From Providencia vermicola (GTDB taxonomy: Bacteria; Pseudomonadota; Gammaproteobacteria; Enterobacterales; Enterobacteriaceae): 64,000 bases of DNA. The notes beneath the pieces were generated by a model that searched no databases, was not told the DNA's origin, and worked only from the letters and a program-made list of their open reading frames with translations. This document shows, piece by piece, positions 39,306-48,232 of the stretch (position 1 is the stretch's first letter; every line of letters starts with the position of its first letter). The stretch is taken from positions 372,001-436,000 of the forward strand of contig NZ_JAGSPI010000001.1 of NCBI RefSeq assembly GCF_020381325.1. Reading direction: 5' to 3'. The position numbers were made by a program, and so were the translations under genes.

Positions 39306-39578
39306 TTACTTTTCACTGAAATTAACAGAAAAGCTGGCGTTATCACGTTCAATCGCTTCAACTAAGCGCCTAAAGTGTGCACTGTTTTTGTGCATTTCGA
39401 GTGCCTGAGTGTTTTCCCACTCTTCGAAAACAATATAGCCGTTTTCTTTAGCCATAAGATCATATTGAATGCATCCTTTCTCACGGCGGCTTAGCTTTGC
39501 TAAGTCACGAACGATTTCTCTCGTTAAATACCCATCCGTTTTTTCAGTTGTAATTTGGGCATACACAACAATACTCAT
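39306..39578 (-). CDS. ABM-domain (antibiotic biosynthesis monooxygenase-like) protein
   Basis: A 90-aa single-domain protein of the dimeric alpha-beta barrel (ABM/YgiN-like) superfamily. The pattern KLSRREKGCIQYDLM and YIVFEEWENTQALEMHKNSAHF is typical of this fold, including the late conserved His residues. Members include quinol monooxygenases and proteins of unknown activity; the substrate cannot be read here. A good ribosome site (AAGGAGAACGG) precedes the ATG. It follows the AraC-type gene by 24 bases, so the two are probably co-transcribed. Confidence 0.85.
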   Translation of the reverse strand: MSIVVYAQITTEKTDGYLTREIVRDLAKLSRREKGCIQYDLMAKENGYIVFEEWENTQALEMHKNSAHFRRLVEAIERDNASFSVNFSEK

Positions 39579-39602
39579 TCCGTTCTCCTTATGTATTAAG
39601 AA

Positions 39603-40361
39603 CTATCTTAATGGGTACTTGGTTTTTGTATTGTAAAAAAGCGAATAATCTGATTTTAAAAAGGCGGACGGGGTCATAGTAAAGTATCTTTTGAAATCTC
39701 GATAAAAATGAGATTGATCATAATAGCCTGTTTCAAACCAGCGATAAGTATCTTGATCTATTACCATGGTTTTTAAAACGTGTTCTAAGCGGCAATTGAT
39801 CTGGTAGCGTTTGGGGGTAATACCGTACTCTTTTAAAAACTCTTTTTGAATGACACGCAGATGCAAACCTGTCTCATCGGCAATATCGGTGATTTTTTTT
39901 GTTGGATTACGATAGAGTAATTCGATGATTTCATCCGTGAAATGCGGCTTTTTGGTCGCTTTAGTTTGAGTAAAGCAATCTAACAGCTCTTTAAAAGAGG
40001 AATTGGCAAGTGCTTCAAACCAGTTATCTTGCCAAATATCATCAAGGGCAATGGGTCTATCCGTATAATTGAATGTCCGTTGGGGTAACAAAAAGCGCAA
40101 TGCGTCGTGGCGAATACGCAATACCATGGTTTTTGCATGATTAGGGTTTGCTGTAAACGTATTGATTCTCGGTATGATAAGTTGAAATGAGTTAGTCGTA
40201 GAGTGGCCGTCAGCAGACATACAAATTGGATTCGATGAAACCCAAATTTCAGCCCCTGTTCCTGGAAAAATTTTAATCGCACTGGTGAATTCTTTGATAA
40301 TCAAAATAGAACTAACAAAGCCTTTCAATTCATCTGGTGGATAATACTGTTTCAACATCAT
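39603..40361 (-). CDS. AraC-family transcription regulator
   Basis: A 252-aa regulator. Residues 1 to about 135 form an N-terminal sensor region that I do not recognise. The C-terminal part is a double helix-turn-helix (ITDIADETGLHLRVIQKEF, then the conserved second half YYDQSHFYRDFKRYFTMTPS). The frame extends to a TTG at 40409 without a ribosome site; the ATG at 40361 gives the usual type of N terminus (MMLKQYYPP). It probably regulates itself and the downstream ABM gene. The pair lies where E. coli has cfa. Confidence 0.85.
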   Translation of the reverse strand: MMLKQYYPPDELKGFVSSILIIKEFTSAIKIFPGTGAEIWVSSNPICMSADGHSTTNSFQLIIPRINTFTANPNHAKTMVLRIRHDALRFLLPQRTFNYTDRPIALDDIWQDNWFEALANSSFKELLDCFTQTKATKKPHFTDEIIELLYRNPTKKITDIADETGLHLRVIQKEFLKEYGITPKRYQINCRLEHVLKTMVIDQDTYRWFETGYYDQSHFYRDFKRYFTMTPSAFLKSDYSLFYNTKTKYPLR

Positions 40362-40627
40362 ACTTGAGCACTCATTATTTGATATAGTAATGATAGCGTT
40401 TTTTGACAAGAAAAATAACCATTGAAAGCATGAGTTTTAGAAGATAAAAAAATAAAACAACTTTTTTTTAGTGAAATACGCTTTAATTAGATAAAGGTCG
40501 CTAAGGGATAATGCGTTAAACCGCATTTTTAAGCAAATGCCACCTGTTACGGAATATGACAAAAGCGTAGTCAACGCCTACAGTTAGCTTAAGAATAGTA
40601 TATTTGATGAATGGGGGAGTGATAATG

Positions 40628-40656
40628 AAAAACTGTACCGCATAGTAGCGGCACAG
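40628..40656 (-). terminator. Terminator of punC
   Basis: On the minus strand CTGTGCCGC-TACTAT-GCGGTACAG (9 bp, one G-U) is followed by TTTTT. Confidence 0.8.
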
Positions 40657-40677
40657 CGTATAACGAGTCTAAAGCAA

Positions 40678-41901
40678 TTAATTTGCTTGGCAATCAACTG
40701 GTTTTAACGTTTTTTCATCTTTGACAGCGCAGCGCTGCATAAAATAACCAATCACCATTGGAATAATGGTAAAGGCCATCACACCCGTTGTTGCAAGAAG
40801 TGGGTCAAAAGTTAAAGCGGAAACTAACAAGCTGGCTAAGAAGCATAAGCCAAGTTGTAAAGCGTTTTGTAATGCCGCTGCTTTACCACTTGCCGTAGGG
40901 AAGGTATTTAATGCTTTTGAAACAGCTATTGGATACGATGCTCCGTTCATGGCAGCCATAAAGCAAAATGGAATTAAAATCATGGTTAATGATGGTTCGG
41001 TATAGATAGCCATGATGAATAAGATAGACATGCTAACGGCATAACCAATTAAGAGTAGTGGGAATAAGATCTCAGCACGCACCTTGGCCAAAACAAGACG
41101 ACAACCATAGCCACCAACAATGAAAGCGAGTGTTTGGGGGATATAGCTCAATCCAATATCAGCTGGGTTAAAGCCCATATTACGTAGAATAAAGGGGGAG
41201 CCAGTTAACCAAGCAAAAAAGCCTGCACTGCAAGAGGCATAGACTAAGACGTTACCACTAAAAATGGGGGAGCTTAGTAACTTACCAAATGAGATTTTGG
41301 TTTGAGGCTGGTTTTCATCTTCGTGATTTTTTACAGAAATATTTTTGAGGAAAAATGTCGGTAAGAGTAATAAAACACCGACAGCCATTAAAATTAAAAA
41401 GATAGCTTCCCAAGTTTGGTGTTCAAGCACCCATGCACCTAATAACGGCGCAAGTGCAGGGGAGAGTGCAACTAATGGCATGATGGATGCGAAAACTTTT
41501 TGTGTGCTTGCTTCATCATAACGGTCGATAACAAGGGCTTGCCATAAAACGGCGGCGGAGCACACACCAACGGCTTGTAAAAAACGCAAGGTTAATAATT
41601 GTGTCGCTGTAGTGGCCCAAAAAATCGCTAAGCTGCTCACAATAAAGATAGTAAGACCAACGATGAGCACAGGCTTGCGGCCAAGTTTATCTGAAAGTGG
41701 GCCCCAAAGTAGCTGAGCAAACGCGAAGCCTGCTAAAAAGATACTGAGAGAAGCACTGATAGCCCCTTCGGTTGTGTGCAAAGCGGTCTGCATTGCACCA
41801 AAAGCAGGCAGGTACATATCAATGGCTAAAAACCCCAACATGCTTAATCCTGCTAGGTACAGCATAAATCCAGGGGAATTTTTTTTCACAGTCGTCGTCA
41901 T
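40678..41901 (-). CDS. punC: PunC, purine nucleoside transporter (Bcr/CflA-type MFS)
   Basis: Twelve-helix major facilitator transporter of the Bcr/CflA subfamily, 407 aa. The MFS loop motif is [15 protein letters not shown]. The E. coli orthologue (YdhC) was renamed PunC because it imports purine nucleosides, under control of the neighbouring LysR regulator PunR. The same divergent punC-punR pair beside purR is present here; the function is inferred from that synteny. Confidence 0.88.
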   Translation of the reverse strand: MTTTVKKNSPGFMLYLAGLSMLGFLAIDMYLPAFGAMQTALHTTEGAISASLSIFLAGFAFAQLLWGPLSDKLGRKPVLIVGLTIFIVSSLAIFWATTATQLLTLRFLQAVGVCSAAVLWQALVIDRYDEASTQKVFASIMPLVALSPALAPLLGAWVLEHQTWEAIFLILMAVGVLLLLPTFFLKNISVKNHEDENQPQTKISFGKLLSSPIFSGNVLVYASCSAGFFAWLTGSPFILRNMGFNPADIGLSYIPQTLAFIVGGYGCRLVLAKVRAEILFPLLLIGYAVSMSILFIMAIYTEPSLTMILIPFCFMAAMNGASYPIAVSKALNTFPTASGKAAALQNALQLGLCFLASLLVSALTFDPLLATTGVMAFTIIPMVIGYFMQRCAVKDEKTLKPVDCQAN

Positions 41902-42024
41902 AATGATTTACTTATCTGATATTTAAAAAAATGTTAACGGTAATGACATTGTATAGGCTATTTTTTTGTCTTGTGAAACGGTAATATTTGGATCTTGCTA
42001 TCAAAATATTTGAAAGGAAAGGTT

Positions 42025-42936
42025 ATGTGGTCAGCTCATGCACTTGAAGTGATTGATGCCGTTGCGCGAACGGGGAGTTTCAGTGGTGCCGCAGATGAGT
42101 TGCACCGCGTACCTTCAGCAATCAGCTATACCGTCAAACAAGTTGAAGAATGGTTAGCCGTTCCCTTGTTTGAACGTCGACACCGCGACGTCGTTTTAAC
42201 CGAAGCCGGGCTGATTTTTATTAAAGAAAGCCGTTCTGTTATCAAAAAAATGACAGAGACACGTCATCAATGCCAACAAGCGGCTAATGGTTGGCGTGGG
42301 CAGTTCAGCATTGCAGTTGACTGCATCGTTAAACCACAACGGACTGAGCAACTTATTCTCGATTTTTATCGCCATTTCCCTGACATTGAATTGTATATAC
42401 ACCCAGAAGTATTTAATGGTGTTTGGGATGCCTTAGCGGATGGCCGCGTGGATGTGGCGATTGGTGCCACCCGAGCTTCACCGATTGGCGAACGTTACAG
42501 CTTTCGTGATATGGGGTTTATGTCGTGGATGTGTGTCGCAAGCCCTGAACATCCGTTAGCAAAAATAGAACATAGCCTAACAGACGATGAAATGCGTGCA
42601 TATCCAAGTTTGTGCTTAGAAGATACTTCTCGAAGTTTACCTAAACGAGATACTTGGGCGCTGGATAACCAACGGCGTTTAGTGGTTCCCTATTGGGAAA
42701 ATGGCTTAGCTTGTTTGGCAAATGGCCTGTGTGTGGGGATGGTACCCGAACATCGAGCAGCCCCTTTATGCGCAGAAGGTAAACTGGTGGAATTGACATT
42801 AGCGCAGCCATTTCCACCCAGCCCATGTTGTTTAACATGGGTAGAAAAAAATACCTCTCCCGCACTGAGCTGGTTATTAGATTACCTTGGCGATAACGAA
42901 ACGCTCAACGCAGAATGGTTATCAACATCATATTGA
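42025..42936 (+). CDS. punR: PunR, LysR-family activator of punC
   Basis: LysR-type regulator of 303 aa. The N-terminal winged HTH reads ALEVIDAVARTGSFSGAADELHRVPSA..., and the substrate-binding domain follows. The frame is open from a TTG at 41995, but ATG 42025 is preceded by GAAAGGAAAGG and matches the E. coli N terminus. It is divergent from punC, and its stop codon directly abuts the purR stop with no base between them. Confidence 0.9.
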   Translation: MWSAHALEVIDAVARTGSFSGAADELHRVPSAISYTVKQVEEWLAVPLFERRHRDVVLTEAGLIFIKESRSVIKKMTETRHQCQQAANGWRGQFSIAVDCIVKPQRTEQLILDFYRHFPDIELYIHPEVFNGVWDALADGRVDVAIGATRASPIGERYSFRDMGFMSWMCVASPEHPLAKIEHSLTDDEMRAYPSLCLEDTSRSLPKRDTWALDNQRRLVVPYWENGLACLANGLCVGMVPEHRAAPLCAEGKLVELTLAQPFPPSPCCLTWVEKNTSPALSWLLDYLGDNETLNAEWLSTSY

Positions 42937-43962
42937 TTATCGACGATAGTCAATAAATGGCCCATCAGCAACTGAACGACGCTCAACAAGACGAGGATGA
43001 ACTTCGATAGTTTGAGCGTCTTCGCGCTTATTCACTATACGGTCTAATAACATAGCGAACGCCATTTGCCCCAAACGTTCTTTAGGTTGGTGGATAGTCG
43101 TCAATGCAGGCGTAAAATAGCGCGCATTGCGCACATTGTCGTAACCGATGATTGAGATATCTTGTGGAACGCGCAAGCCCATTTCATCTGCCGCACAAAT
43201 TGCCCCCATTGCCATGATATCACCACCACAGAAAACGGCGGTAGGGCGCTGTTTATGGCTCAAAATCTGCATCATCGCTTTATAGCCAGACTCAGGCTCA
43301 AAATCCCCTTGGACAATCCATTCATCTTTTAAGGTCACTTTGGCTTCTTCCATTGCTTTTTGGAAGCCAGTCAGACGCCCAATCCCAGTATTCCGCTCAA
43401 GGGAGCCTGGGATCACACCAATATCACGATGTCCTCTATCAATGAGATAACGTCCTGCGAGATAGCCCCCATGGAATGAATTATCGATGATGCTATCGGT
43501 AAAATCCCCTCTCGATGTACCCCAATCCATGACCACCATCGGAATATTGCGATAATCTTCGAGCATGCCAATGAGTGTATCTGGGTATTCTGAACACATT
43601 ACCAGCAGGCCATCGACACGTTTTTGTGCAAGCATTTGCAAGTAGGCTTTTTGTTTACCCAAATTATTATGAGAGTTACAGAGGATCAGCGTGTAGCCTT
43701 TTTCATAACAGCTGTTTTCAACAGATTCAATAACTTCAGCAAAATAAGGTGCCTCACTCGAGGTTGCTAACAAACCAATTGATTTCGTGTGATTCACTTT
43801 TAAACTACGGGCAACCGCACTAGGTGAATAATTGAGCGCTTTGATGGCAGCCCAAACCGCCGCTTTGGTGTCATCAGCCACAAAGCGCGTTTTATTAATA
43901 ACATGGGATACGGTGGTGGTAGAGACGCCAGCGCGTTTCGCCACATCTTTAATCGTTGCCAT
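42937..43962 (-). CDS. purR: PurR, purine repressor
   Basis: LacI-family repressor that binds hypoxanthine or guanine and represses purine synthesis genes. The 341-aa length equals E. coli PurR. The HTH and hinge ([27 protein letters not shown]) are at the N terminus, followed by a periplasmic-binding-protein-like ligand domain. I could not find a convincing PurR box in its own upstream region. Confidence 0.95.
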   Translation of the reverse strand: MATIKDVAKRAGVSTTTVSHVINKTRFVADDTKAAVWAAIKALNYSPSAVARSLKVNHTKSIGLLATSSEAPYFAEVIESVENSCYEKGYTLILCNSHNNLGKQKAYLQMLAQKRVDGLLVMCSEYPDTLIGMLEDYRNIPMVVMDWGTSRGDFTDSIIDNSFHGGYLAGRYLIDRGHRDIGVIPGSLERNTGIGRLTGFQKAMEEAKVTLKDEWIVQGDFEPESGYKAMMQILSHKQRPTAVFCGGDIMAMGAICAADEMGLRVPQDISIIGYDNVRNARYFTPALTTIHQPKERLGQMAFAMLLDRIVNKREDAQTIEVHPRLVERRSVADGPFIDYRR

Positions 43963-44229
43963 GGGGGAATAAAACTCCTGACCAACTATAGGTCTCTCTA
44001 AGAATTCTAGTTAAAAAATTACCTGCATATTGATGCATAGATCCTTTGCTGGCAATAATTTAGCGATTTGTTGTCGATTTTGTCTGATCTAGCGCAAAAA
44101 CGAAAGAAATAATTGATGTTATAACATGTGATATAGACACTGGTTTTGCTTTTTTGGATGTGTATACTTAATAACCTTATAGTTTGAGTGGTTATTGTTA
44201 ATTCAATTTTGTTAGGATGAGAGGAACTC

Positions 44230-44313
44230 ATGGATACAGATGTTAAATATGGATTACTAGCTGCGCTGGGTTCATTAGCAATGATTATTTTTATTGCAGC
44301 ACATATCTTCTAA
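44230..44313 (+). CDS. ynhF: YnhF-family small membrane protein
   Basis: A 27-aa single-helix protein: MDTDVKYG, then a hydrophobic stretch of about 18 residues ending in HIF. E. coli YnhF is 29 aa, starts MSTDLKF and lies at the same place between purR and sodB. A strong ribosome site (GAGAGGAACTC) precedes the ATG. The function of YnhF is unknown; it is reported to be made under low oxygen in E. coli. Confidence 0.8.
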   Translation: MDTDVKYGLLAALGSLAMIIFIAAHIF

Positions 44314-44340
44314 TTTGTGTTTCATCTTCATTGGGTGAAT

Positions 44341-44534
44341 GCATAAGGGCGAGTCTTAACTCGCCCTTATGCTGTTGGCAAAGCAGGATAAAAGCGTCGT
44401 TTTTCCTGCTTTGTGTTATCAGCCGAAAATCAATAAATTGATTTTCCTTATTGATTTTCAAAGCCTATTCAACCTGCTGCCAAACCTAATCGGTTTGTCA
44501 GTAGTCTGAGGGCGAGTCTTAACTCGCCCTTAAT
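44341..44534. repeat. Structured element with two copies of one hairpin
   Basis: Two near-identical palindromes, GGGCGAG-TCTTAA-CTCGCCC, lie at 44341-44372 (13-bp stem) and 44509-44530 (8-bp stem). Between them are further inverted repeats. TTGGCAAAGCAGG near the left copy pairs with CCTGCTGCCAA near the right copy. AAAGCAGG/CCTGCTTT form a local hairpin, and GAAAATCAATAA/TTATTGATTTTC form another. The whole 194 bases can fold into a branched structure. No T tract follows any stem. It may separate ynhF from convergent sodB or form part of the sodB 3' UTR. Confidence 0.65.
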
Positions 44535-44558
44535 CTATCTAGAATAACTGTTTAATAA

Positions 44559-45137
44559 TTACGCTAAATTTTCTTCTACAAATTTCCAGTTAACTAATGC
44601 CCAGAAATTTTCTAAATATTTAGGGCGCGCATTACGGTAATCAATGTAATAAGCGTGTTCCCAAATATCAACTGTTAACACAGGTTTATCATCACCAGAG
44701 ATCGGTGTTGCTGCGTTAGAAGTATTAACAATTGCTAAATTACCATCGGCTTTTTTCACTAACCAAGTCCAGCCAGCACCAAAGTTTTTGGTTGCTGCAT
44801 CCGTAAATTGTGCTTTAAACTCGGCGAAAGAACCAAATGCTTTATTGATAGCGTCTGCAACTTTCCCCGTTGGTTCGCCACCTGCATTTGGCGCTAAGCA
44901 GTGCCAATAGAAGGTATGGTTCCAAACCTGAGCCGCATTGTTAAATACCCCTGCTTCAGAAGTCTTAATGATTTCTTCTAACGATTTACCTTCAAAATTA
45001 GTGCCTTTGATTAGGTTGTTTAAGTTAACAACGTAGGTATTGTGGTGCTTACCGTAGTGGTATTCTAAGGTCTCAGCAGAGATATGAGGTTCTAAAGCAT
45101 CTTTTGCATACGGTAGAGCGGGAAGTTCAAATGACAT
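44559..45137 (-). CDS. sodB: SodB, iron superoxide dismutase
   Basis: Cytoplasmic Fe-superoxide dismutase, 192 aa. Metal ligands are visible as His in YHYGKHHNTYV, His in VWNHTFYWH, and the Asp/His of the signature DIWEHAYYIDY. FNNAAQVWNH and the residues following WHCLAPN fit the iron rather than manganese type. The ribosome site is AAGGAG. In E. coli sodB is the classic RyhB target; the start region here (AAGGAGTACGTTATGTC) keeps part of the pairing to the RyhB core. Confidence 0.96.
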   Translation of the reverse strand: MSFELPALPYAKDALEPHISAETLEYHYGKHHNTYVVNLNNLIKGTNFEGKSLEEIIKTSEAGVFNNAAQVWNHTFYWHCLAPNAGGEPTGKVADAINKAFGSFAEFKAQFTDAATKNFGAGWTWLVKKADGNLAIVNTSNAATPISGDDKPVLTVDIWEHAYYIDYRNARPKYLENFWALVNWKFVEENLA

Positions 45138-45510
45138 AACGTACTCCTTGATTGCTTTTGTATCAAAACATATGGGTGTTTGCTCGTAAAGTGAGCTAAA
45201 TTTTGTACTTTATTGTTTATCTACAGTTTTTTGCCAAATGGCCTGTATGATTCTTAATATATTAATAATAACACGATTAACCCTACAAAGGGTAAATGTA
45301 ATCGCGTTAATCTCATGTTAACCATAAAATATTTGAATAAACTTTTATTGTTATTGGATTAAGTGATGTATTCGGTTCTTACATACAGAGAATATGTAGA
45401 AATAATCACGAGTGAGAGTGGATCTAAAGGGCTGTCATCAATGGGGAAATACTACAGAGGGTTGACGTAATGCTTTGAATTTTTTAGTGTTTATTTGCCA
45501 TTGGTTGGCA

Positions 45511-45702
45511 TTAGTTCCAGCCAATGAACGTTCTAATCAAAAAAATGACATTGATGAAAATGATAGCTGTAAGCAAGTAGATAAAAGCCTTGAAGAAAAG
45601 GGGGGTTATGTCTGGTTGCACCCGATCTTTAATAATAAAAAATATCATAAATACAAAAAATGGGATGACGATTAGTAAGGCTGTAATGGGGTTGCTATGC
45701 AT
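45511..45702 (-). CDS. Hypothetical small membrane protein
   Basis: A 63-aa frame with two hydrophobic helices (ITALLIVIPFFVFMIFFII and FIYLLTAIIFINVIFLI) separated by a charged loop (KDRVQPD). I do not recognise it. The ATG lacks a clear ribosome site, and AT-rich DNA readily gives hydrophobic frames, so it may not be a gene. A plus-strand frame overlaps it but looks less like a protein. Confidence 0.35.
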   Translation of the reverse strand: MHSNPITALLIVIPFFVFMIFFIIKDRVQPDITPLFFKAFIYLLTAIIFINVIFLIRTFIGWN

Positions 45703-46042
45703 AAGAATTATATTTTAGAAAAATATAATTCTATCCTTATTGCAGAGTTGTGCAAGCATGATGAGAGAGCTATGTGGGGCATATCAAGTAGATTTACGTT
45801 GCCAAGTATCGTTATACCGTATTTTATTGCTACCTTCAGGTTGATTTCTTGTCATTTGTTTAGATTAATGCAAAACAATTAGCAAAATATGAAGTTAAAC
45901 ATATTGTGAAGACATCAAATTAGCAGATAGGCCGCCGTTAAATATAGTTGATATACTCTTAGTGAAAATGATGTTTCGCTATAAAACCAAGGCATAGTTT
46001 TATTTGACTTGAATCATAAATAAGTCACAATAGTAACAAATC

Positions 46043-46069
46043 AAAGGAGGGGGATTCCCCCTCTTTTTT
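46043..46069 (+). terminator. Strong terminator with no assigned gene
   Basis: GAGGGGG-ATT-CCCCCTC, extended by A/T pairs, is followed by TTTTTT. Upstream on the plus strand there is no recognised gene, so it may end a short or non-coding transcript. Confidence 0.75.
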
Positions 46070-46196
46070 CATACAATAGCCGTTGACATATTCAAAGCAA
46101 AATATCGCATTACGTAGTATATTTTAGGGCTAAAAATCAATCATCTGATTGATAAATAAGAATATACTAATCATGTTTAATGTTAAGGAAGTAAAA

Positions 46197-46541
46197 ATGA
46201 CAACAATTGAAAGAATTGAGCGCCAAATTAAAGAAAACCCAATTTTATTATACATGAAAGGTTCTCCAAAACTTCCGAGCTGTGGTTTTTCAGCTCAAGC
46301 AGTTCAAGCCCTATCTTCATGCGGTGAGCGCTTCGCTTATGTTGATATTTTACAAAACCCAGACATTCGTGCCGAATTGCCAAAATATGCAAATTGGCCG
46401 ACTTTTCCTCAGTTATGGGTAGATGGCGAGTTAGTTGGAGGTTGTGACATTATTATGGAAATGTTCCAACGTGGTGAGCTGCAATCGCTAATCAAAGAAA
46501 CTGCGGATAAATACCGCCCAGAAGATGGCGCTAACGCGTAA
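46197..46541 (+). CDS. grxD: GrxD, monothiol glutaredoxin
   Basis: CGFS-type glutaredoxin (Grx4) that carries and delivers [2Fe-2S] clusters, often with BolA. It is 114 aa from the ATG at 46197 (ribosome site AAGGAAG); the frame open from a TTG at 46149 is longer than the family. The active site reads LPSCGFSAQAVQ, and the glutathione-binding WPTFPQLWVDGELVGGCD follows. It is separated from convergent rnt by a shared terminator. Confidence 0.95.
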   Translation: MTTIERIERQIKENPILLYMKGSPKLPSCGFSAQAVQALSSCGERFAYVDILQNPDIRAELPKYANWPTFPQLWVDGELVGGCDIIMEMFQRGELQSLIKETADKYRPEDGANA

Positions 46542-46566
46542 TCACTGGTAATAATTTAATAGTAAT

Positions 46567-46618
46567 AAAAAACCGCAGTAGATAAAACAAAAGCTGTTTA
46601 TCTATTGCGGTTTTTTTT
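46567..46618. terminator. Bidirectional terminator between grxD and rnt
   Basis: A 15-bp stem (46572-46586 with 46597-46611, one G-U pair) is flanked by an A run on the left and a T run on the right, giving a U tract in both directions. Confidence 0.93.
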
Positions 46619-46624
46619 GTCTGT

Positions 46625-47269
46625 TTATTTTTCGTCTTCAATAATTGGCCAACCACCAAGTTTCTTGAATTTATTCACGATTTCGCAAAATAAAAGTGCA
46701 GTGCGATTCGTATCATACAGTGCACCATGGGCCTGTTTACCATCGAATGGTATTCCTGCACTGACACAAGCTTTCGCTAAGATTGTTTGACCAAATACTA
46801 AGCCACTTAATGCTGCGGTATCAAAAGTCGCAAAAGGATGGAATGGATTGCGTTTTAGCCCCGCACGCTCGGCAGCATTCATGACAAAACTGTGATCGAA
46901 ATTCGCGTTATGTGCAACAATTATTGCGCGGTTACAATCAGTATTTTTCATTCCTTTACGGATGACTTTAAAAATGGCATGCAGTGCATCATACTCACTA
47001 ACCGCACCACGCAATGGGTTTGTTGGGTCAATACCTGTAAACGCAAGAGCGGATGGTTCTAAATTGGCACCTTCAAATGGATCAACGTGGAAATGCAGCG
47101 TTTCATCCATTGAAAGCCAGCCATCTTTGTCCATTTTTAGTGTGATAGCGGCGATTTCAAGTAGACCATCTGTTTTCGCGTTAAACCCACCCGTTTCAAC
47201 ATCAATAACAACAGGGTAGTATCCCCTAAAACGGCTTACTAGGGCATTCGGATTATTTTTTTCAGACAT
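46625..47269 (-). CDS. rnt: Rnt, ribonuclease T
   Basis: DEDDh 3'-5' exonuclease that trims tRNA and other stable RNA ends. The 214-aa protein has Exo[12 protein letters not shown], Exo[12 protein letters not shown] and Exo[14 protein letters not shown], containing the catalytic D-E-D-H-D set. In E. coli lhr is next to it; here it is absent, and gloA follows upstream on the same strand. Confidence 0.96.
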   Translation of the reverse strand: MSEKNNPNALVSRFRGYYPVVIDVETGGFNAKTDGLLEIAAITLKMDKDGWLSMDETLHFHVDPFEGANLEPSALAFTGIDPTNPLRGAVSEYDALHAIFKVIRKGMKNTDCNRAIIVAHNANFDHSFVMNAAERAGLKRNPFHPFATFDTAALSGLVFGQTILAKACVSAGIPFDGKQAHGALYDTNRTALLFCEIVNKFKKLGGWPIIEDEK

Positions 47270-47348
47270 TAGGACTTTCGATTATAAAGTTGCTGATTAG
47301 CATATATTATGCCTAAATCAGGAAAAAAAGGCAGAGAAACTCAGAAGA

Positions 47349-47380
47349 AAGTTTAAACGGCTATTTGACCGTTTAAACTT
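47349..47380 (-). terminator. Hairpin downstream of gloA
   Basis: AAGTTTAAACGG and CCGTTTAAACTT form a perfect 12-bp stem, 18 bases after gloA. It is followed on the minus strand by the pyrimidine-rich TCTTCT. Confidence 0.65.
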
Positions 47381-47397
47381 AGAAACAGCAAATGCAA

Positions 47398-47805
47398 TTA
47401 ATGACCTAAACCTTTACTTGCGCTTTTGTTTTCGATCAATTCAATTTTATAGCCATCTGGGTCTTCAACGAAAGCAATGATTGTTGAGCCACCTTTAACT
47501 GGGCCTGCTTCTCGAGTCACATTCCCCCCCGCATGGCGGATATCATCACAAGTTTTTGCAACATCATCTACGCCTAGAGCGATATGGCCATATGCATTCC
47601 CCATATCATAGCTATCAACGCCCCAATTGTATGTTAGTTCAATAACAGCGCCTTCACTTTCATCACTATAGCCAACAAAAGCTAAAGAGTATTTATACTC
47701 AGTATTTTCACTTGTTCTAAGCAAACGCATTCCTAACACTTTGGTATAAAAATCAATTGAACGTTGCATATCAGTAACACGTAACATGGTATGAAGTAAG
47801 CGCAT
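47398..47805 (-). CDS. gloA: GloA, glyoxalase I
   Basis: Lactoylglutathione lyase that converts the methylglyoxal-glutathione hemithioacetal to S-lactoylglutathione. The 135-aa protein has the four metal ligands expected for the Ni-type enzyme: His5 (LLHTMLRV), Glu near 56 (VIELTYN), His74 (YGHIALGV) and Glu near 122 (KIELIE). Confidence 0.96.
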   Translation of the reverse strand: MRLLHTMLRVTDMQRSIDFYTKVLGMRLLRTSENTEYKYSLAFVGYSDESEGAVIELTYNWGVDSYDMGNAYGHIALGVDDVAKTCDDIRHAGGNVTREAGPVKGGSTIIAFVEDPDGYKIELIENKSASKGLGH

Positions 47806-47986
47806 ATAACCCTCTTAAAATTTACTCAACATTTCTGAATCGATTTACCTATTAACTATTAATATAACGTGGTTAAATTGCTAAATACAGCGATAGCAGT
47901 TTATTTTTTGGTCAAATAGTGGTAATACTCAGTTTTCAAGAGTATATCATACCTTTACGATAGTTTTTACAGTTGAAGGGGAAGCG

Positions 47987-48232
47987 ATGGCTGAACAACT
48001 TGAGTTTTTTGACATTCCTAGCCCTTGTCGTAGTATTTGCCAAACGAATGAGCAAGGTTATTGCCGAGGCTGCTATCGAACTCGTGACGAACGATTCAAC
48101 TGGTTAAAATTTTCGAATGCAGAAAAACGTAATATCATTCGATTATGCCGCCAACGCTATCTAAGAACGATAAATAAAAAAGTTGTTCAAGATGACGTTA
48201 TCGATAGTCAGCAACAACTTTTTAATGAATAA
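47987..48232 (+). CDS. ydhL: DUF1289 protein (YdhL-like)
   Basis: An 81-aa protein with the four-Cys motif of DUF1289 (SPCRSICQTNEQGYCRGCYRT), a probable metal or Fe-S site, followed by RDERFNWLKFS. The function is unknown. E. coli YdhL has the same size and begins MAEQLEFF as here. A ribosome site (GAAGGGGAAG) precedes the ATG. Confidence 0.85.
   Translation: MAEQLEFFDIPSPCRSICQTNEQGYCRGCYRTRDERFNWLKFSNAEKRNIIRLCRQRYLRTINKKVVQDDVIDSQQQLFNE

Larger units (their letters stand above)
45138..46196. other. Gene-poor kilobase between sodB and grxD
   Basis: E. coli has mepH (ydhO) here; I find no such gene. Only short frames occur, the most protein-like being 45511-45702 on the minus strand. A strong plus-strand terminator (46043-46069) lies in it without an assigned gene upstream. 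The 46070-46196 part is the grxD promoter region. Confidence 0.6.

Noticed and set aside
40362..40409. Upstream extension of the AraC gene from a TTG codon
   Set aside because: No ribosome site; the N-terminal extension has no family counterpart. ATG 40361 is preferred.
44090..44112. Possible PurR box upstream of purR (GCGCAAAAACGAAAGA)
   Set aside because: Only one half fits the 16-base consensus; the spacing of the other half is wrong.
45475..45675. 66-codon plus-strand frame between sodB and grxD
   Set aside because: Starts with TTG without a ribosome site and overlaps a frame with clearer membrane-protein character; no recognisable features.
45697..45882. 61-codon plus-strand frame just upstream of the orphan terminator
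   Set aside because: No ribosome site and no recognisable pattern; cannot be supported as a gene, although a transcript may pass through it.
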